Notes under the pieces: generated by a model
Seen by the model: the letters and a program-made list of their open reading frames with translations, nothing else
Database searches by the model: none
Told to the model about the DNA's origin: nothing
Assembly: GCA_944364615.1 (NCBI GenBank)
Contig: CALVWF010000011.1
Location: 1 to 36,537, forward strand
Source of the DNA: an uncultured Clostridia bacterium
GTDB taxonomy: Bacteria > Bacillota > Clostridia > Christensenellales > CAG-314
DNA: 36,537 nt
Reading direction: 5' to 3'
Made by a program: the position numbers and the translations under genes
Shown here: positions 8,316 through 16,905 of the stretch, piece after piece
Layout: every line of letters begins with the position of its first letter
Position numbering within the stretch: the first letter of the stretch is position 1

Positions 8316-9635
8316 TCAATCCTTATCGCTGTCGTCACGGAATACAAGCCGTATGGGAGTGCCATCCAGTTGGAAAGAGCGACGGATGCAATTTTCCAAA
8401 TAACGTCTGTAAGAGAAATGCAACAACTTGGCGTCCGACACGAAAAACACAAATGTAGGAGGCTGCGTTGAAGGCTGAGTTGCATATTTGATTTTTGCCC
8501 TGCGTCCTTTTATCGACGGGGGTTCCACCGCACGCACGGCATCGGTCACCACGTCGTTAAGAAGACCCGTAGTAGCACGGAAATTGGATTTTTCATACAC
8601 ATAATCCACCATTTCCATCAGTTTGCTTACCCTCTGACCGGTGAGGGCGGACAGGGTTATATATTTAAAATAATCCATAAAAGCAAGATCGGCATTAAGT
8701 TGCTTTTTAAATTTTTCTACCGTATAGGTGTCCTTTTCAACAAGATCCCATTTATTTATTACCACAACGGAAGGTTTGCCTTCTTCGTGAATAAATCCGG
8801 CAATCTTGACGTCCTGCTCGGACAAACCTTCATTGGCGTCCATGACTATAAGACACACGTCGGCACGGCGTACGGCGTTGAGAGAACGTATAACGCTGTA
8901 CTGTTCTACGCTTTCTTCTTCGATAGCACGTTTTCGCCTCATGCCTGCGGTATCGATAACAATGTATTTTTTGCCGTTATAGGTAAAGGGAGTGTCAATG
9001 GCGTCACGCGTCGTACCCGCTATGTCCGAAACGATTGTACGGTCATAACCGAGTATGCGGTTTACAAGGGAGGATTTACCGGCATTAGGCTTGCCCACTA
9101 CGGCGATTTTTATAGCATCCGAATCGTCCTCGTAATCTTCTTCGGGGAAATTGGCGACTACCGCTTCGAGAATATCGCCGAAACCCTGTTTCTGCTCCGC
9201 TGCAATCGGAAAAAAGTCTCCCAAGCCCAATGAATAGAATTCCGTCAGATCGGCTTCAAGGTAATTGTCCACCTTGTTGACGACCAACAGCACAGGCTTG
9301 TTGGTCTTGCGCAACAAATCCAGGACGTCGTAGTCTTCGCGTGTTATTCCCGTCTTTAAATCGGTAAAAAACAGTATAACGTCCGCAAGGTCAACCGCTA
9401 TCTCAGCCTGTTGTCTGATGTGGCGAAACATTATATCGTCGCTTTTAAACTGTATTCCGCCTGTATCCACCAAAGTAAATTTTCTGCCCATCCACTCGGC
9501 GTCGGCATAGATGCGGTCACGGGTAACTCCGGGCATATCCGACACAATGGATATACGGCCGCCGCAAACTTTGTTGAAAAACGTGGATTTGCCCACATTG
9601 GGTTTTCCTACTATGGCAACTAAGGGTTTTGTCAT
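8316..9635 (-). CDS. der: ribosome assembly GTPase Der (EngA)
   Basis: Der is a double GTPase needed for 50S ribosomal subunit maturation. The 439-residue product has two G domains in tandem, each with a P-loop (GKPNVGKST near residue 10 and GKPNAGKSS in the second), DTGG and DTAG switch II motifs, NKVD and NKWD G4 motifs, and a C-terminal KH-like domain (SIKGRRAKIKYATQPSTQPP, FRDDS). A GTG at 9656 was rejected: the ATG at 9635 has GGAGAA six bases upstream and gives the standard N-terminus MTKPLVAIVGKPNVGKS. The upstream gene stops at 9637, one base before, so translation is probably coupled. Confidence 0.97.
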   Translation of the reverse strand: MTKPLVAIVGKPNVGKSTFFNKVCGGRISIVSDMPGVTRDRIYADAEWMGRKFTLVDTGGIQFKSDDIMFRHIRQQAEIAVDLADVILFFTDLKTGITREDYDVLDLLRKTNKPVLLVVNKVDNYLEADLTEFYSLGLGDFFPIAAEQKQGFGDILEAVVANFPEEDYEDDSDAIKIAVVGKPNAGKSSLVNRILGYDRTIVSDIAGTTRDAIDTPFTYNGKKYIVIDTAGMRRKRAIEEESVEQYSVIRSLNAVRRADVCLIVMDANEGLSEQDVKIAGFIHEEGKPSVVVINKWDLVEKDTYTVEKFKKQLNADLAFMDYFKYITLSALTGQRVSKLMEMVDYVYEKSNFRATTGLLNDVVTDAVRAVEPPSIKGRRAKIKYATQPSTQPPTFVFFVSDAKLLHFSYRRYLENCIRRSFQLDGTPIRLVFRDDSDKD

Positions 9636-9636
9636 A

Positions 9637-10932
9637 TCATTTCTCCAAAACGGCACGGCACAATTCGTAACCGTCCGTTATCATCTGTATTTCTTTGCCT
9701 GTTTCCTGCTTAAGTCGATCAAGAGTCATTCCGTCAAGAAAGACATCTTCCGTTTCTCGAAGCATTACCGAAGGCAAAAGCAAAACTTCGTTACACTCTT
9801 TAAAAGATCTTACCGCCTCTGAAATATCTCCGCCCGTCAGCAGTCCGGCAACTGTTACGCTGCTGCCAAAAAACTTGTTGACTACGGTAAGCACATTTAC
9901 TTTTACTCCTTTAAACTTGCTTTTGGCAAGGTCAATCAATTGGCTTATATACGGGCCGGCGGAAACTCCCGTAACGATAGTAAAGGATTTGGCTTTCGCC
10001 TTTACACTGTCTTCCAATGCCAGATTGAACTGATAAAGCAGATCGGCTATAAGACCTACGCCGTTTTCTATCTGTTCGAAATCGTCATAATACTCGTAAT
10101 CGGGCAATTCGCGTTGGGCATAGACATACATTTCGTCGGAGCAGAACACAAAATGTCTGCCATGCCGACGATAGACCTTTTCCGCAAAATCGGTGACGAA
10201 ATCTATTGTTTTGTCGGCAACCTCTTTGTCTACCTTTAAAAGTTCGGGCAACCCCTGTCTGTGTCCCGTAAGACCTACGGGTACAATCGCAAGCGTTTCC
10301 ACCATGGGATACAAGGTGTACAGATCGTTGACTGTCTGTTCGAGCACTTTGCCGTCGTTGACTCCGGGAACCATCACTACCTGAGTGTGCAAGACTATTC
10401 CGCCGTCGGTGAGTCTTTTCAACAAAGGCATTATAGGTTGCGCATTTGCGTTCCCCAAAAGATAGCGGCGGACTTCGTCGTCGGTTGCGTGTACGGATAT
10501 ATACAGCGGGCTGAACTTCTTGTCAAGTATGCGTTGAATTTCCCTTTCCGATACATTGGTCAAAGTGACGTAATTTCCAGTGGCGAAGGAAAGCCTCCAA
10601 TCGTCGTCTTTTACATAAAGAGTCTTGCGCTGTCCTTTTGGAAGTTGGTCGACAAAGCAGAAAATGCACTTGTTTGCGCACCAACGAGGCTGAATGTAGC
10701 ACTGCTCACAGAAATCCCAGTCCATCGATTGCCAGTCCTCCTTGGCAATGCCGATGTTTTTCAACTCGCCGTTGCGACTGACAGTAACCGTAAATTTTTC
10801 CTGCGAATCGTAGTACGCCACGTCCAGCATATCGAGCGCGGGCTCGCCGTCAAACGCCACTATTTCGTCATCCTGCCTCAGTCCGGATTTGTAGGCAAGC
10901 GATTTTTTGTCAAGTTGCGACAATTTAAGCAT
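9637..10932 (-). CDS. DUF512 family protein (PDZ plus radical SAM-like)
   Basis: A conserved Firmicutes protein usually found beside der and plsY, function unknown. The 431-residue product has an N-terminal PDZ-like part (about 5-60), then a CX3CX2C cluster, C85-ANK-C89-IF-C92, which suits a radical SAM [4Fe-4S] centre, with two more cysteines at C75 and C78. A TIM-barrel-like region (YISVHATDDEVRR, HTQVVMVPGVNDG, VPVGLTGHR) and the DUF512 tail follow. The start is the ATG at 10932 behind GAGG; 18 extra codons upstream would run into the preceding terminator. Substrate unknown. It is the first gene of the DUF512-der-plsY operon. Confidence 0.88.
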   Translation of the reverse strand: MLKLSQLDKKSLAYKSGLRQDDEIVAFDGEPALDMLDVAYYDSQEKFTVTVSRNGELKNIGIAKEDWQSMDWDFCEQCYIQPRWCANKCIFCFVDQLPKGQRKTLYVKDDDWRLSFATGNYVTLTNVSEREIQRILDKKFSPLYISVHATDDEVRRYLLGNANAQPIMPLLKRLTDGGIVLHTQVVMVPGVNDGKVLEQTVNDLYTLYPMVETLAIVPVGLTGHRQGLPELLKVDKEVADKTIDFVTDFAEKVYRRHGRHFVFCSDEMYVYAQRELPDYEYYDDFEQIENGVGLIADLLYQFNLALEDSVKAKAKSFTIVTGVSAGPYISQLIDLAKSKFKGVKVNVLTVVNKFFGSSVTVAGLLTGGDISEAVRSFKECNEVLLLPSVMLRETEDVFLDGMTLDRLKQETGKEIQMITDGYELCRAVLEK

Positions 10933-10944
10933 AAATACCTCATA

Positions 10945-10980
10945 ACAATAAGAGGCAACCAAATCAGGTCGCCTCATTAA
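10945..10980 (-). terminator. possible weak terminator after the cyclophilin-like gene
   Basis: Minus strand GAGGCGACC pairs with GGTTGCCTC around a short loop, followed by TTATTGTT. The U-tract is poor, so partial read-through into DUF512 is likely. Confidence 0.45.
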
Positions 10981-10998
10981 AAACAATACGATAACGTA

Positions 10999-11871
10999 TT
11001 ACAGAGTAATTACATAGTGAGGATATTTGGAAAAATCCTTATCGCCCAACATCTTTACAGACTTGATGACTACGGGATCTCTGAACATCGTACGGGATTC
11101 CGTAACTTCGTTACCTTCGTCGTCGGTTTCCACTACAACCTTACGTGTCGTTGTTGTAGTCATAGAAGAGTTGTTGTTGAAGTCGTAAAGTACGGAAGCG
11201 GGAATTTCCGTTGCATTTTCCACCAGGGCAACGTCGTCAACGTAAACGCTGATGGACGCCAACGTGGCAAATACAGCGTAGTTCTTGTAGTTTTCCGTCT
11301 GCGTGCTGCTTGTGGTCATAAAGAACGCCGTGCTTGCTTTGTCGAAAGATGAAACGGAACTTTCGTGATACATAGCAAGGCTGAACAAAGAAAACTTAGC
11401 GTTTCCGTCTGTGATTTCCTCATTGTCCTTGTCGGCTTCGTCGACGGGAAGTTCCCAGCCGTTCTGATAAAATTCGCCCAGAATCGTATAGCCTACGTCT
11501 TTGGTCTTATAGTAATTGTATTCGAGGTCTTCATCGGGATTGTATGTGTAACGACCTGCAATCCACGAATTGGTAGAAGAACTTATGCGTGAGTCAAACA
11601 CCACGTTGTCATAGTAACCGTCGTTCACAAGATTGATAAAGTTGGCGACTGTGATAGGAGCCTTTTCAACTTCGAGATCGTAAACCAACACAAGACGTGT
11701 TGTCTTTTCGTTCAATGTGTATTCAACGGTCATTTCAGCCTGAGGCTTGCCGTATTCGTTTACAAGATTGCTGATTTGTCCTGCGCTCAAAAAAGAAACG
11801 CTATTGCATCCCGTCATGGAAACAAGCAGGACAACTGCGATAAACACGAGAGCTATTTTTCTGAGTTTCAC
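10999..11871 (-). CDS. cyclophilin-like lipoprotein (probable peptidyl-prolyl isomerase)
   Basis: A 290-residue exported protein. A signal peptide with a lipobox (LLVSMTGC, Cys22) predicts lipid anchoring on the outer face of the membrane. The following domain carries cyclophilin signatures: EVEKAPITVANFINLV and GYYDNVVFDSRIS correspond to the KAPITVANF and YDGTIFHRVI segments of bacterial cyclophilins. The catalytic Arg-His part is altered to DSRI, so isomerase activity is uncertain; a chaperone role in protein export is possible. The start is GTG behind AGAGGT; the next Met lies inside the signal peptide. A threonine-rich linker (SSMTTTTTRKVV) precedes the C-terminus. Own promoter upstream. 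Confidence 0.75.
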   Translation of the reverse strand: MKLRKIALVFIAVVLLVSMTGCNSVSFLSAGQISNLVNEYGKPQAEMTVEYTLNEKTTRLVLVYDLEVEKAPITVANFINLVNDGYYDNVVFDSRISSSTNSWIAGRYTYNPDEDLEYNYYKTKDVGYTILGEFYQNGWELPVDEADKDNEEITDGNAKFSLFSLAMYHESSVSSFDKASTAFFMTTSSTQTENYKNYAVFATLASISVYVDDVALVENATEIPASVLYDFNNNSSMTTTTTRKVVVETDDEGNEVTESRTMFRDPVVIKSVKMLGDKDFSKYPHYVITL

Positions 11872-11930
11872 TTTAGATACCTCTTTTGGTAATATTGATT
11901 TAATAGTAAGTTTAAAACAAACCTTTTTAT

Positions 11931-11959
11931 ATTGTAACTAAAATTGAAGTTTTTGGCAA
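11931..11959 (-). promoter_or_regulatory. sigma-A promoter of the cyclophilin-like gene
   Basis: TTGCCA (11954-11959), 17-base spacer, TACAAT (11931-11936) on the minus strand. Confidence 0.65.
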
Positions 11960-11970
11960 CTTATTTTACG

Positions 11971-12819
11971 TTACTTTTTGTAATATTGCGTAAGATCCAC
12001 GTTTAAAACCACGCTTTTTTTGTCCAGATACTTCAAAGGTCCCTGTTTGAAGTGGAACATTATCTTTGTGCAGCAAAGCAATTGAGTCTTTACGCGGTAC
12101 CTGCGGTTGATTTTGTTGATGCCGTATTTGCCGTCACCGAGAACGGGAAGTTTGATGTGAGCAAGGTGCGCGCGTATCTGATGAGTCTTGCCGGAAATCA
12201 GTTTGACTTCCAGAAGCGACAGTTCGCCCATATTCTTGACAAGCCTATATTGCGTCTCGATGGGCACGTATCCCGTCTTGGGGGTGTCGGAAACGTACAC
12301 CATGCTCTTCTTGGCATCTTTAAACAGAAACGCTCTTAAAGTTGCGCTACTCTGCCTGGGCTTGCCGACGACAATCACACTGTAAGTCTTGTCGATTTCG
12401 CGTTCTTTGAAGGAATTGAGCAATTCCGTCTCAGCGGTTTTGTTGAGAGCAAACACTACAAGTCCGGTAGTATTTCTGTCAAGACGGTGAACGGCGGTAA
12501 CCGTGCCGTCGGTAAGAGTTGCGTTCAGCCTGGATTCCACCGAATCGTCGCCCTGAACTTCGATTCCGCAAGGCTTGTTTACGACCAGAATATTTTCGTC
12601 GCGGTAAACAATTTCAATGGCGTTTTTTTCACGGTCGGGAAGATAGACGTGCACGACGTCGTCCTTGTTTACGTTCATATCCACGTTTACCCTTGTGCCG
12701 TTGATTTTTACACTTTTGGTCTTGATTATTTTCTGTATCTGAAAATATCCCAAATCCGTATTATTGGCAATAAGATCTGAAAGTAATTGCCTGTTGTCTA
12801 CTTTTATTTCCTGAAGCAT
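11971..12819 (-). CDS. RluA-family pseudouridine synthase
   Basis: It isomerises uridine to pseudouridine in structured RNA, most likely rRNA. The 282-residue protein has an N-terminal S4 RNA-binding domain (about 10-60) and the synthase domain with the catalytic aspartate D114 in HRLDRNTTG, plus KTYSVIVVG and the KLISGKTHQIRAHLAH motif. The exact target (RluD-, RluC- or YjbO-like) cannot be read from sequence. No Shine-Dalgarno is visible before the ATG; instead a promoter -10 ends six bases before it, which points to a leaderless mRNA. No terminator is seen between this gene and the promoter of the next one. Confidence 0.92.
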   Translation of the reverse strand: MLQEIKVDNRQLLSDLIANNTDLGYFQIQKIIKTKSVKINGTRVNVDMNVNKDDVVHVYLPDREKNAIEIVYRDENILVVNKPCGIEVQGDDSVESRLNATLTDGTVTAVHRLDRNTTGLVVFALNKTAETELLNSFKEREIDKTYSVIVVGKPRQSSATLRAFLFKDAKKSMVYVSDTPKTGYVPIETQYRLVKNMGELSLLEVKLISGKTHQIRAHLAHIKLPVLGDGKYGINKINRRYRVKTQLLCCTKIMFHFKQGPLKYLDKKSVVLNVDLTQYYKK

Positions 12820-12825
12820 ACAGAT

Positions 12826-12854
12826 ATTATACCAAATACACAGGGAAAAATCAA
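12826..12854 (-). promoter_or_regulatory. promoter of the RluA-type gene, predicted leaderless
   Basis: Minus strand TTGATT (12849-12854), 17-base spacer, TATAAT (12826-12831). Only six bases (12820-12825) separate the -10 from the start codon, so transcription should begin at or within a base of the A of ATG. Confidence 0.7.
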
Positions 12855-13113
12855 TTAAATAAGCAAAATTTTAAAAACTGCACGTCACCGTACCGACTGC
12901 GGAAAACGTCGATGCCGACGGCTTTGACAAAAAACGGAAACAGCAGAAAATCACGCAGACGCAAACCCTTGTCACACCACCTTATGCAAATAAAAATGAC
13001 CACGATTAACAAAGCCTTCGATGTGAATTTGTTTTTAATGACGCTACTTTAATGACACTGTTCACAAAATAGAATCAGGCAACTTTAAACAAGGTCTTTA
13101 TGTTTTAAAAGGC
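12855..13113. other. gap without recognisable feature
   Basis: About 260 bases with no open frame carrying a ribosome site on either strand. Direct inspection shows only scattered A/T runs. Confidence 0.5.
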
Positions 13114-13150
13114 AAAAATGCACTACTATGTTTAACATAATAGTGCATAA
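13114..13150 (-). terminator. terminator of the ymxH gene
   Basis: A 13-bp stem with one mismatch, ATGCACTATTATG/CATAGTAGTGCAT (minus strand), with five T following. It ends the sigG-ymxH group. Confidence 0.85.
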
Positions 13151-13183
13151 AAGCACAAAATTCAGATATTGTCGGACAAAAAT

Positions 13184-13507
13184 TCAATTGTCGAGAATAT
13201 AGTCGCTGTTGTCATCCCGACGGACATTTGTACTTGTAACGCAACAATCGGGAGAGCGCACCACGTTTATCGCGTTGGACAGACTGATACGCACAAGTAT
13301 CACGTCGTCTCCGATTTTTTCTATATTGCCCCACGGAATAAAAACGTCTTCCGCCTGTTTAAACAATTTGCGTTGTCCGGGCACCACCAGCCCCAATACG
13401 TTTTTGTTCTGCGTATTCATAATCATATCGCACGCTCTGCCCAGTTTTTTACCGTCGCAGAGATTGACCACCTCTTTATTGCGCAATTCGCTGAAACTGA
13501 TTTCCAA
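13184..13507 (-). CDS. YlmC/YmxH-family PRC-barrel protein
   Basis: A 107-residue protein of the small PRC-barrel family found near sporulation genes in Bacilli and Clostridia; biochemical role unknown. The family pattern is clear: ISFSELRNKEVVNLCDGKKLG, then DMIMNTQNKNVLGLVVPG and FIPWGNIEKIGDDVILV. The start is TTG, with GGAGGAAAG at correct spacing and no nearby ATG. It lies 59 bases after sigG on the same strand, an arrangement often seen in Clostridia, and carries a possible sigma-E-type promoter in the gap. Confidence 0.88.
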   Translation of the reverse strand: MEISFSELRNKEVVNLCDGKKLGRACDMIMNTQNKNVLGLVVPGQRKLFKQAEDVFIPWGNIEKIGDDVILVRISLSNAINVVRSPDCCVTSTNVRRDDNSDYILDN

Positions 13508-13523
13508 AACTTTCCTCCGTTAC

Positions 13524-13550
13524 ATTGTATTAGCAACAGAGCAAAATATT
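13524..13550 (-). promoter_or_regulatory. possible sigma-E-type promoter of ymxH
   Basis: Minus strand AATATT (13545-13550), 13 bases, AATACAAT (13524-13531), seven of eight matches to the sigma-E -10 CATACAAT. The first C is missing and the spacer is at the short end, so this is tentative. Confidence 0.35.
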
Positions 13551-13566
13551 GACAATTTTTTACCTT

Positions 13567-14337
13567 TTACGACATCGATTGTCTGAGATGCGTCACGGCG
13601 TTCTTTTCCAGTCTGGATACCTGCGCCTGACTAAGTCCTATTTCGCCCGATACTTCCACCTGCGTTTTGTCCTGAAAATATCTGCGCATCACTATATCTC
13701 TTTCCCTCTCGTTGAGACTGTCGAGCGCCTGTTGCAAAGTAACGTTTTCCGCCCACACGTTTTCACTTATTCGATTGTCGAACAATTGATCCTGCAATGT
13801 GGCGCTGTCTTCGTCGCTGTTGTATACGTTGTCAGACAGTGACACGGTGTCGCTTATCGCATCGAGACAGTACACCACTTTGTAGACGGGAAGACTGAGT
13901 TGTTCGGCCACTTCTTCGAGCGTGACTTCATTGCCCGTTTCGCGCTCCATCTGTTCTCGTGTGTGCAACGCCTTGTAAGCCACGTCTCGTATTCCTCTGC
14001 TTACGCGCATTGAATTGGATTCTCTTAAAAATCTACGGATTTCCCCTATTATCATAGGTACAGCATAGGTGGAAAACCGAACGTTTAAATCAGTGTTGAA
14101 GTTGTCTACCGATTTTATCAGCCCCACACAACCTATCTGGAACAAATCCTCTATATTGCCTTTGCCCGCATATCTCTGCACTACGGACAGGACGAGGCGC
14201 ATATTGCACATTATGAAATAATTGCGATCCTGCTTGTTGCCTGCTTTTATACTCAAAAGGAGTTGTCGCGATTGCTCACCTGTCAGCCTCGGAAGACTTG
14301 CAGTATCCACTCCGCAAATTACAACCTTTCTTTTCAT
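13567..14337 (-). CDS. sigG: RNA polymerase sporulation sigma factor SigG
   Basis: Sigma-G drives late gene expression inside the forespore. The 256-residue protein starts MKRKVVICGVDTASLP, the N-terminal signature of SigG (KVEICGV in Bacillus). Region 2 is complete (EDLFQIGCVGLIKSVDNFN, RFSTYAVPMIIGEIRRFLRE), as are region 3 and region 4 with the helix-turn-helix KTQVEVSGEIGLSQAQVSRLEKN. The GTG at 14343 belongs to the ribosome site GGAGGTG, so ATG 14337 is the start. No sigE or spoIIGA lies next to it here. A recognisable sigma-F promoter was not found; a weak GTATA...GGCTCAAAC pair is the best candidate. Confidence 0.95.
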   Translation of the reverse strand: MKRKVVICGVDTASLPRLTGEQSRQLLLSIKAGNKQDRNYFIMCNMRLVLSVVQRYAGKGNIEDLFQIGCVGLIKSVDNFNTDLNVRFSTYAVPMIIGEIRRFLRESNSMRVSRGIRDVAYKALHTREQMERETGNEVTLEEVAEQLSLPVYKVVYCLDAISDTVSLSDNVYNSDEDSATLQDQLFDNRISENVWAENVTLQQALDSLNERERDIVMRRYFQDKTQVEVSGEIGLSQAQVSRLEKNAVTHLRQSMS

Positions 14338-14394
14338 TTGCACCTCCGATACAGTTGTAGTTTGAGCCGATACGGTTTAAAATATACTAAAGTA

Positions 14395-14423
14395 TTGACA
14401 ACCCCAACACGACGTTATACAAT
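14395..14423 (+). promoter_or_regulatory. strong sigma-A promoter of the IlvD-like gene
   Basis: TTGACA (14395-14400), exactly 17 bases, TACAAT (14418-14423), followed by a leader of about 14 bases to the start codon. It points away from sigG. Confidence 0.8.
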
Positions 14424-14442
14424 TAAAGCAAGGAGAGTCCGT

Positions 14443-16089
14443 ATGCTTAGAGAATTTATAAATCAACTGGAAAAATTACCTCAAAAAGTCATGACCAACA
14501 CGCTGGAAACCGATACAATCAAGCCGGTAATCGCTGTGATTGTCGCACAAAGTCAGCAGGTACTTGCTCACCGCGATCTTGACGAAGTGGCAAAGCGGGT
14601 GGAAATGGGCATTCTCGCCAACGGCGGAAATTACATGAGAATGTATGTCCCTGCAATAGACAGCACTGCAATGACGGGCACAAACTGGGCAAAATACGAC
14701 TTGCCGTCAAGAGATCTGGTCGCCGACAGCGTAGAGTCGATGGTATCCAACGACTTTTTCGACGGTATAGTATTTATCGCAAGCGAACCGAATTGCACGG
14801 CAGGAATGTTGCTGGGCGCAATCAGGGTAAACATACCGTCAATGTTCGTATGCGGCGGCACAATGTCGCCTATAGTAGAAAACGGTATACAATACGGTTT
14901 TACGCATCTTTTCAGACAGGTTGGAAAGGTAAAAACAGGCGAAACGGACTTCGAACTGCTGTCTAAAATCGAAAACAACACTCCTCTTGCGACGGGTACC
15001 GATTGTTCCAGATTCGGAGCAAACAGTTTTAACTGCGCACTCGAAACGCTGGGACTTGCCGTTCAGGGTAACGGCACCGCCCCGGCGATGTCCACACAGC
15101 GCATGGAAATTGCACGCAAAACGGGGATGGCAATAGTAAAGGCGGCGCAGGACAGACTTACTCCGCGTCGAATGGTAACGCCTGTTGCCCTGCTCAACGC
15201 CGTAATTTCCGATCTGGCGTGCGGAGGAAGTTCCACTACAATGCTCAACATAATAGCGATAGGCAAGGAACTGTCCTACAAGAACGTAACTTTAAAATCC
15301 ATTGGCGATCTTGCCAAATCAACGCCCGTACTGCTTCACGACAAGAAAAACGGCATTGCATTGATGAATCAGTTCAATGAAGCGGGCGGCATGTACGCAA
15401 TGCTCAAACAACTTTGCTCCGAGCATCTTGTCAACGCCGACTGCGTAACTTACAACGGCACGTTACAATCCGTATTGCAAAACGTAAGCATTGCCGACAG
15501 CGACGTAATACGCACATCGGCAAACTGTCACAACGAAACAGCGACGCTGCGCGTGCTGTACGGCAATGTGGCGGAAGAAGGTTCTTTCGTGCATTACAAA
15601 GGCGAAAGCGCGTTTGTAGGAAATGCACGTATCTACCACAGCGAGGAGTCTGCAATAGACGCTCTGATGCACAGGGAAATACGTCCCAAAGACGTAATAG
15701 TAATACAAAACGAAGGCCCGAAAAGTTGTCCCGGCATGCGTGAGATAAATGCAAGTCTTGCGCTTATAGAAGGAATGGGATTGCAAGGTAAAGTTGCGGT
15801 AATAACCGACGGCAGAATTGCAGACTTTTATGAAGGAATAGCAGTCGGACACATAACTCCCGAAACTAACGAACACAGTTTATTTGCCGTTTTGCAGGAC
15901 GGCGACGAAATTGAGATTTCCGTTGCCAAAGGCAAGATTAACTGCGACCTCAAAACTAAAGAAATACAGCAACGCCTTAAAGATTACGACAACCACAACG
16001 CAAACTACGCAAACCACTACCTTAAAAAATGGGCAAGAACCGTAGGCACCGCGTCCGACGGATGCTTTACCAAACTGACCAAAAAGTAA
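14443..16089 (+). CDS. IlvD/Edd-fold protein lacking the canonical active site
   Basis: The 548-residue product aligns along its length with dihydroxy-acid dehydratases: LPSRDLVADSVESMV, GMLLGAIRVNIPSMFVCGGTM, CALETLGLAVQGNGTAPA, VLYGNVAEEGSFV, NEGPKSCPGMREI and VAVITDGR. The catalytic signature is nevertheless lost. The first iron-sulfur cysteine (PCN) is LAH with Ala42. The CDK motif carrying the second cysteine and the metal-bound lysine is E115-P116-N117. The catalytic serine (FSG after TDGR) is Ala460 (IAD). A cysteine near the third ligand (C188) remains. It is unlikely to be an ordinary dehydratase; the family is certain, the function unknown. The ATG follows GGAGAG. It is transcribed alone, away from sigG, and ends at strong terminators; no branched-chain amino acid genes are near. 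Confidence 0.85.
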   Translation: MLREFINQLEKLPQKVMTNTLETDTIKPVIAVIVAQSQQVLAHRDLDEVAKRVEMGILANGGNYMRMYVPAIDSTAMTGTNWAKYDLPSRDLVADSVESMVSNDFFDGIVFIASEPNCTAGMLLGAIRVNIPSMFVCGGTMSPIVENGIQYGFTHLFRQVGKVKTGETDFELLSKIENNTPLATGTDCSRFGANSFNCALETLGLAVQGNGTAPAMSTQRMEIARKTGMAIVKAAQDRLTPRRMVTPVALLNAVISDLACGGSSTTMLNIIAIGKELSYKNVTLKSIGDLAKSTPVLLHDKKNGIALMNQFNEAGGMYAMLKQLCSEHLVNADCVTYNGTLQSVLQNVSIADSDVIRTSANCHNETATLRVLYGNVAEEGSFVHYKGESAFVGNARIYHSEESAIDALMHREIRPKDVIVIQNEGPKSCPGMREINASLALIEGMGLQGKVAVITDGRIADFYEGIAVGHITPETNEHSLFAVLQDGDEIEISVAKGKINCDLKTKEIQQRLKDYDNHNANYANHYLKKWARTVGTASDGCFTKLTKK

Positions 16090-16149
16090 TATAAAAATCG
16101 ACCGCCGCAGTAACTAATTTCAGTAAGTTGCGGTATGTATCTGCACAAT

Positions 16150-16178
16150 AAAAAAACGGACTGCGCGTCCGTTTTTTT
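16150..16178 (+). terminator. strong terminator of the IlvD-like gene
   Basis: AAAAAACGGAC pairs with GTCCGTTTTTTT around TGCGC. It follows the stop codon by about 60 bases. Confidence 0.9.
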
Positions 16179-16217
16179 GCTGCAAATCAATATTTTAGTT
16201 ACTCCAAAGCCAAATAG

Positions 16218-16243
16218 AAAGCGACACGTTTTGTGTCGCTTTT
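16218..16243. terminator. second hairpin, probably bidirectional terminator
   Basis: AAAGCGACAC pairs with GTGTCGCTTTT around GTTTT. It lies between the convergent IlvD-like and tdk genes and could act on both. Confidence 0.65.
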
Positions 16244-16298
16244 ACAGCATATTATGTCTGTCATATATTTCTGCGTATGCAGGGAAAAATATACGTGT

Positions 16299-16904
16299 TT
16301 ATTTTTTTGACTTAGTTCTGAGTTTTTTAGCCTTCTGAAGTTCTTCCTGCCAGCACCAGTAACACATATTTTCGTAACTTTCGTCGCCGCCTATAAACAC
16401 TACCGGTCCGTCGTCGACGCAATGTCCGTCAATGAAACGGGCGTTGACCGTCGATTTGTTTCCGCAACGGCAAACCGATTTTATTTCCTGTAACGAATCG
16501 GCAAGTTCCACAAGCCTTTTACTTCCTTCAAACAACTGACAACGGAAATTTGTAAGCAATCCGTAACACAGCACAGGTACTTTTTGCGTCAACTGTTTGC
16601 ACTCGTCTATCTGCACGCATGTGCAGAACTGCGCCTCGTCGATAATTATACAGTCACATCCTCCATCCGCAACAGCATCGTTGTACAATTTCACGATACT
16701 GTCCGTAGGCGATACAGTCTTACATTCCGCTTCAAGCCCTATGCGCGAACGCACCTTAGGTACATCGGTATCCCCTCTGTTGTCAATCAACGGTTTTATG
16801 AGCAATACTTTCATACCCTTCTGCTCGTAATTGAATTTGCACATCAGTGCCTGCGCGGATTTGCTGCTTCCCATTGTTCCGTATTTGAAATATAATCTTG
16901 GCAT
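16299..16904 (-). CDS. tdk: thymidine kinase
   Basis: Type II thymidine kinase, phosphorylating thymidine (and deoxyuridine) with ATP in nucleotide salvage. The 201-residue protein shows Walker A GTMGSSKS (9-16), the DEAQF motif with catalytic E90, the lasso-type FIGGDESYENMCYWC substrate region and four zinc cysteines C145, C147, C181 and C184. Length is normal. The ATG lies one base after the stop of the DNPH1-like gene, and the ribosome site GAGG overlaps the end of that gene, so the two are translationally coupled. It is last in the fhs-DNPH1-tdk operon. Confidence 0.97.
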   Translation of the reverse strand: MPRLYFKYGTMGSSKSAQALMCKFNYEQKGMKVLLIKPLIDNRGDTDVPKVRSRIGLEAECKTVSPTDSIVKLYNDAVADGGCDCIIIDEAQFCTCVQIDECKQLTQKVPVLCYGLLTNFRCQLFEGSKRLVELADSLQEIKSVCRCGNKSTVNARFIDGHCVDDGPVVFIGGDESYENMCYWCWQEELQKAKKLRTKSKK

Positions 16905-16905
16905 T

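Noticed and set aside
14263..14442. Longer start for the IlvD-like protein
   Set aside because: It would run back over the promoter and into sigG; the ATG at 14443 has GGAGAG and matches the family N-terminus.
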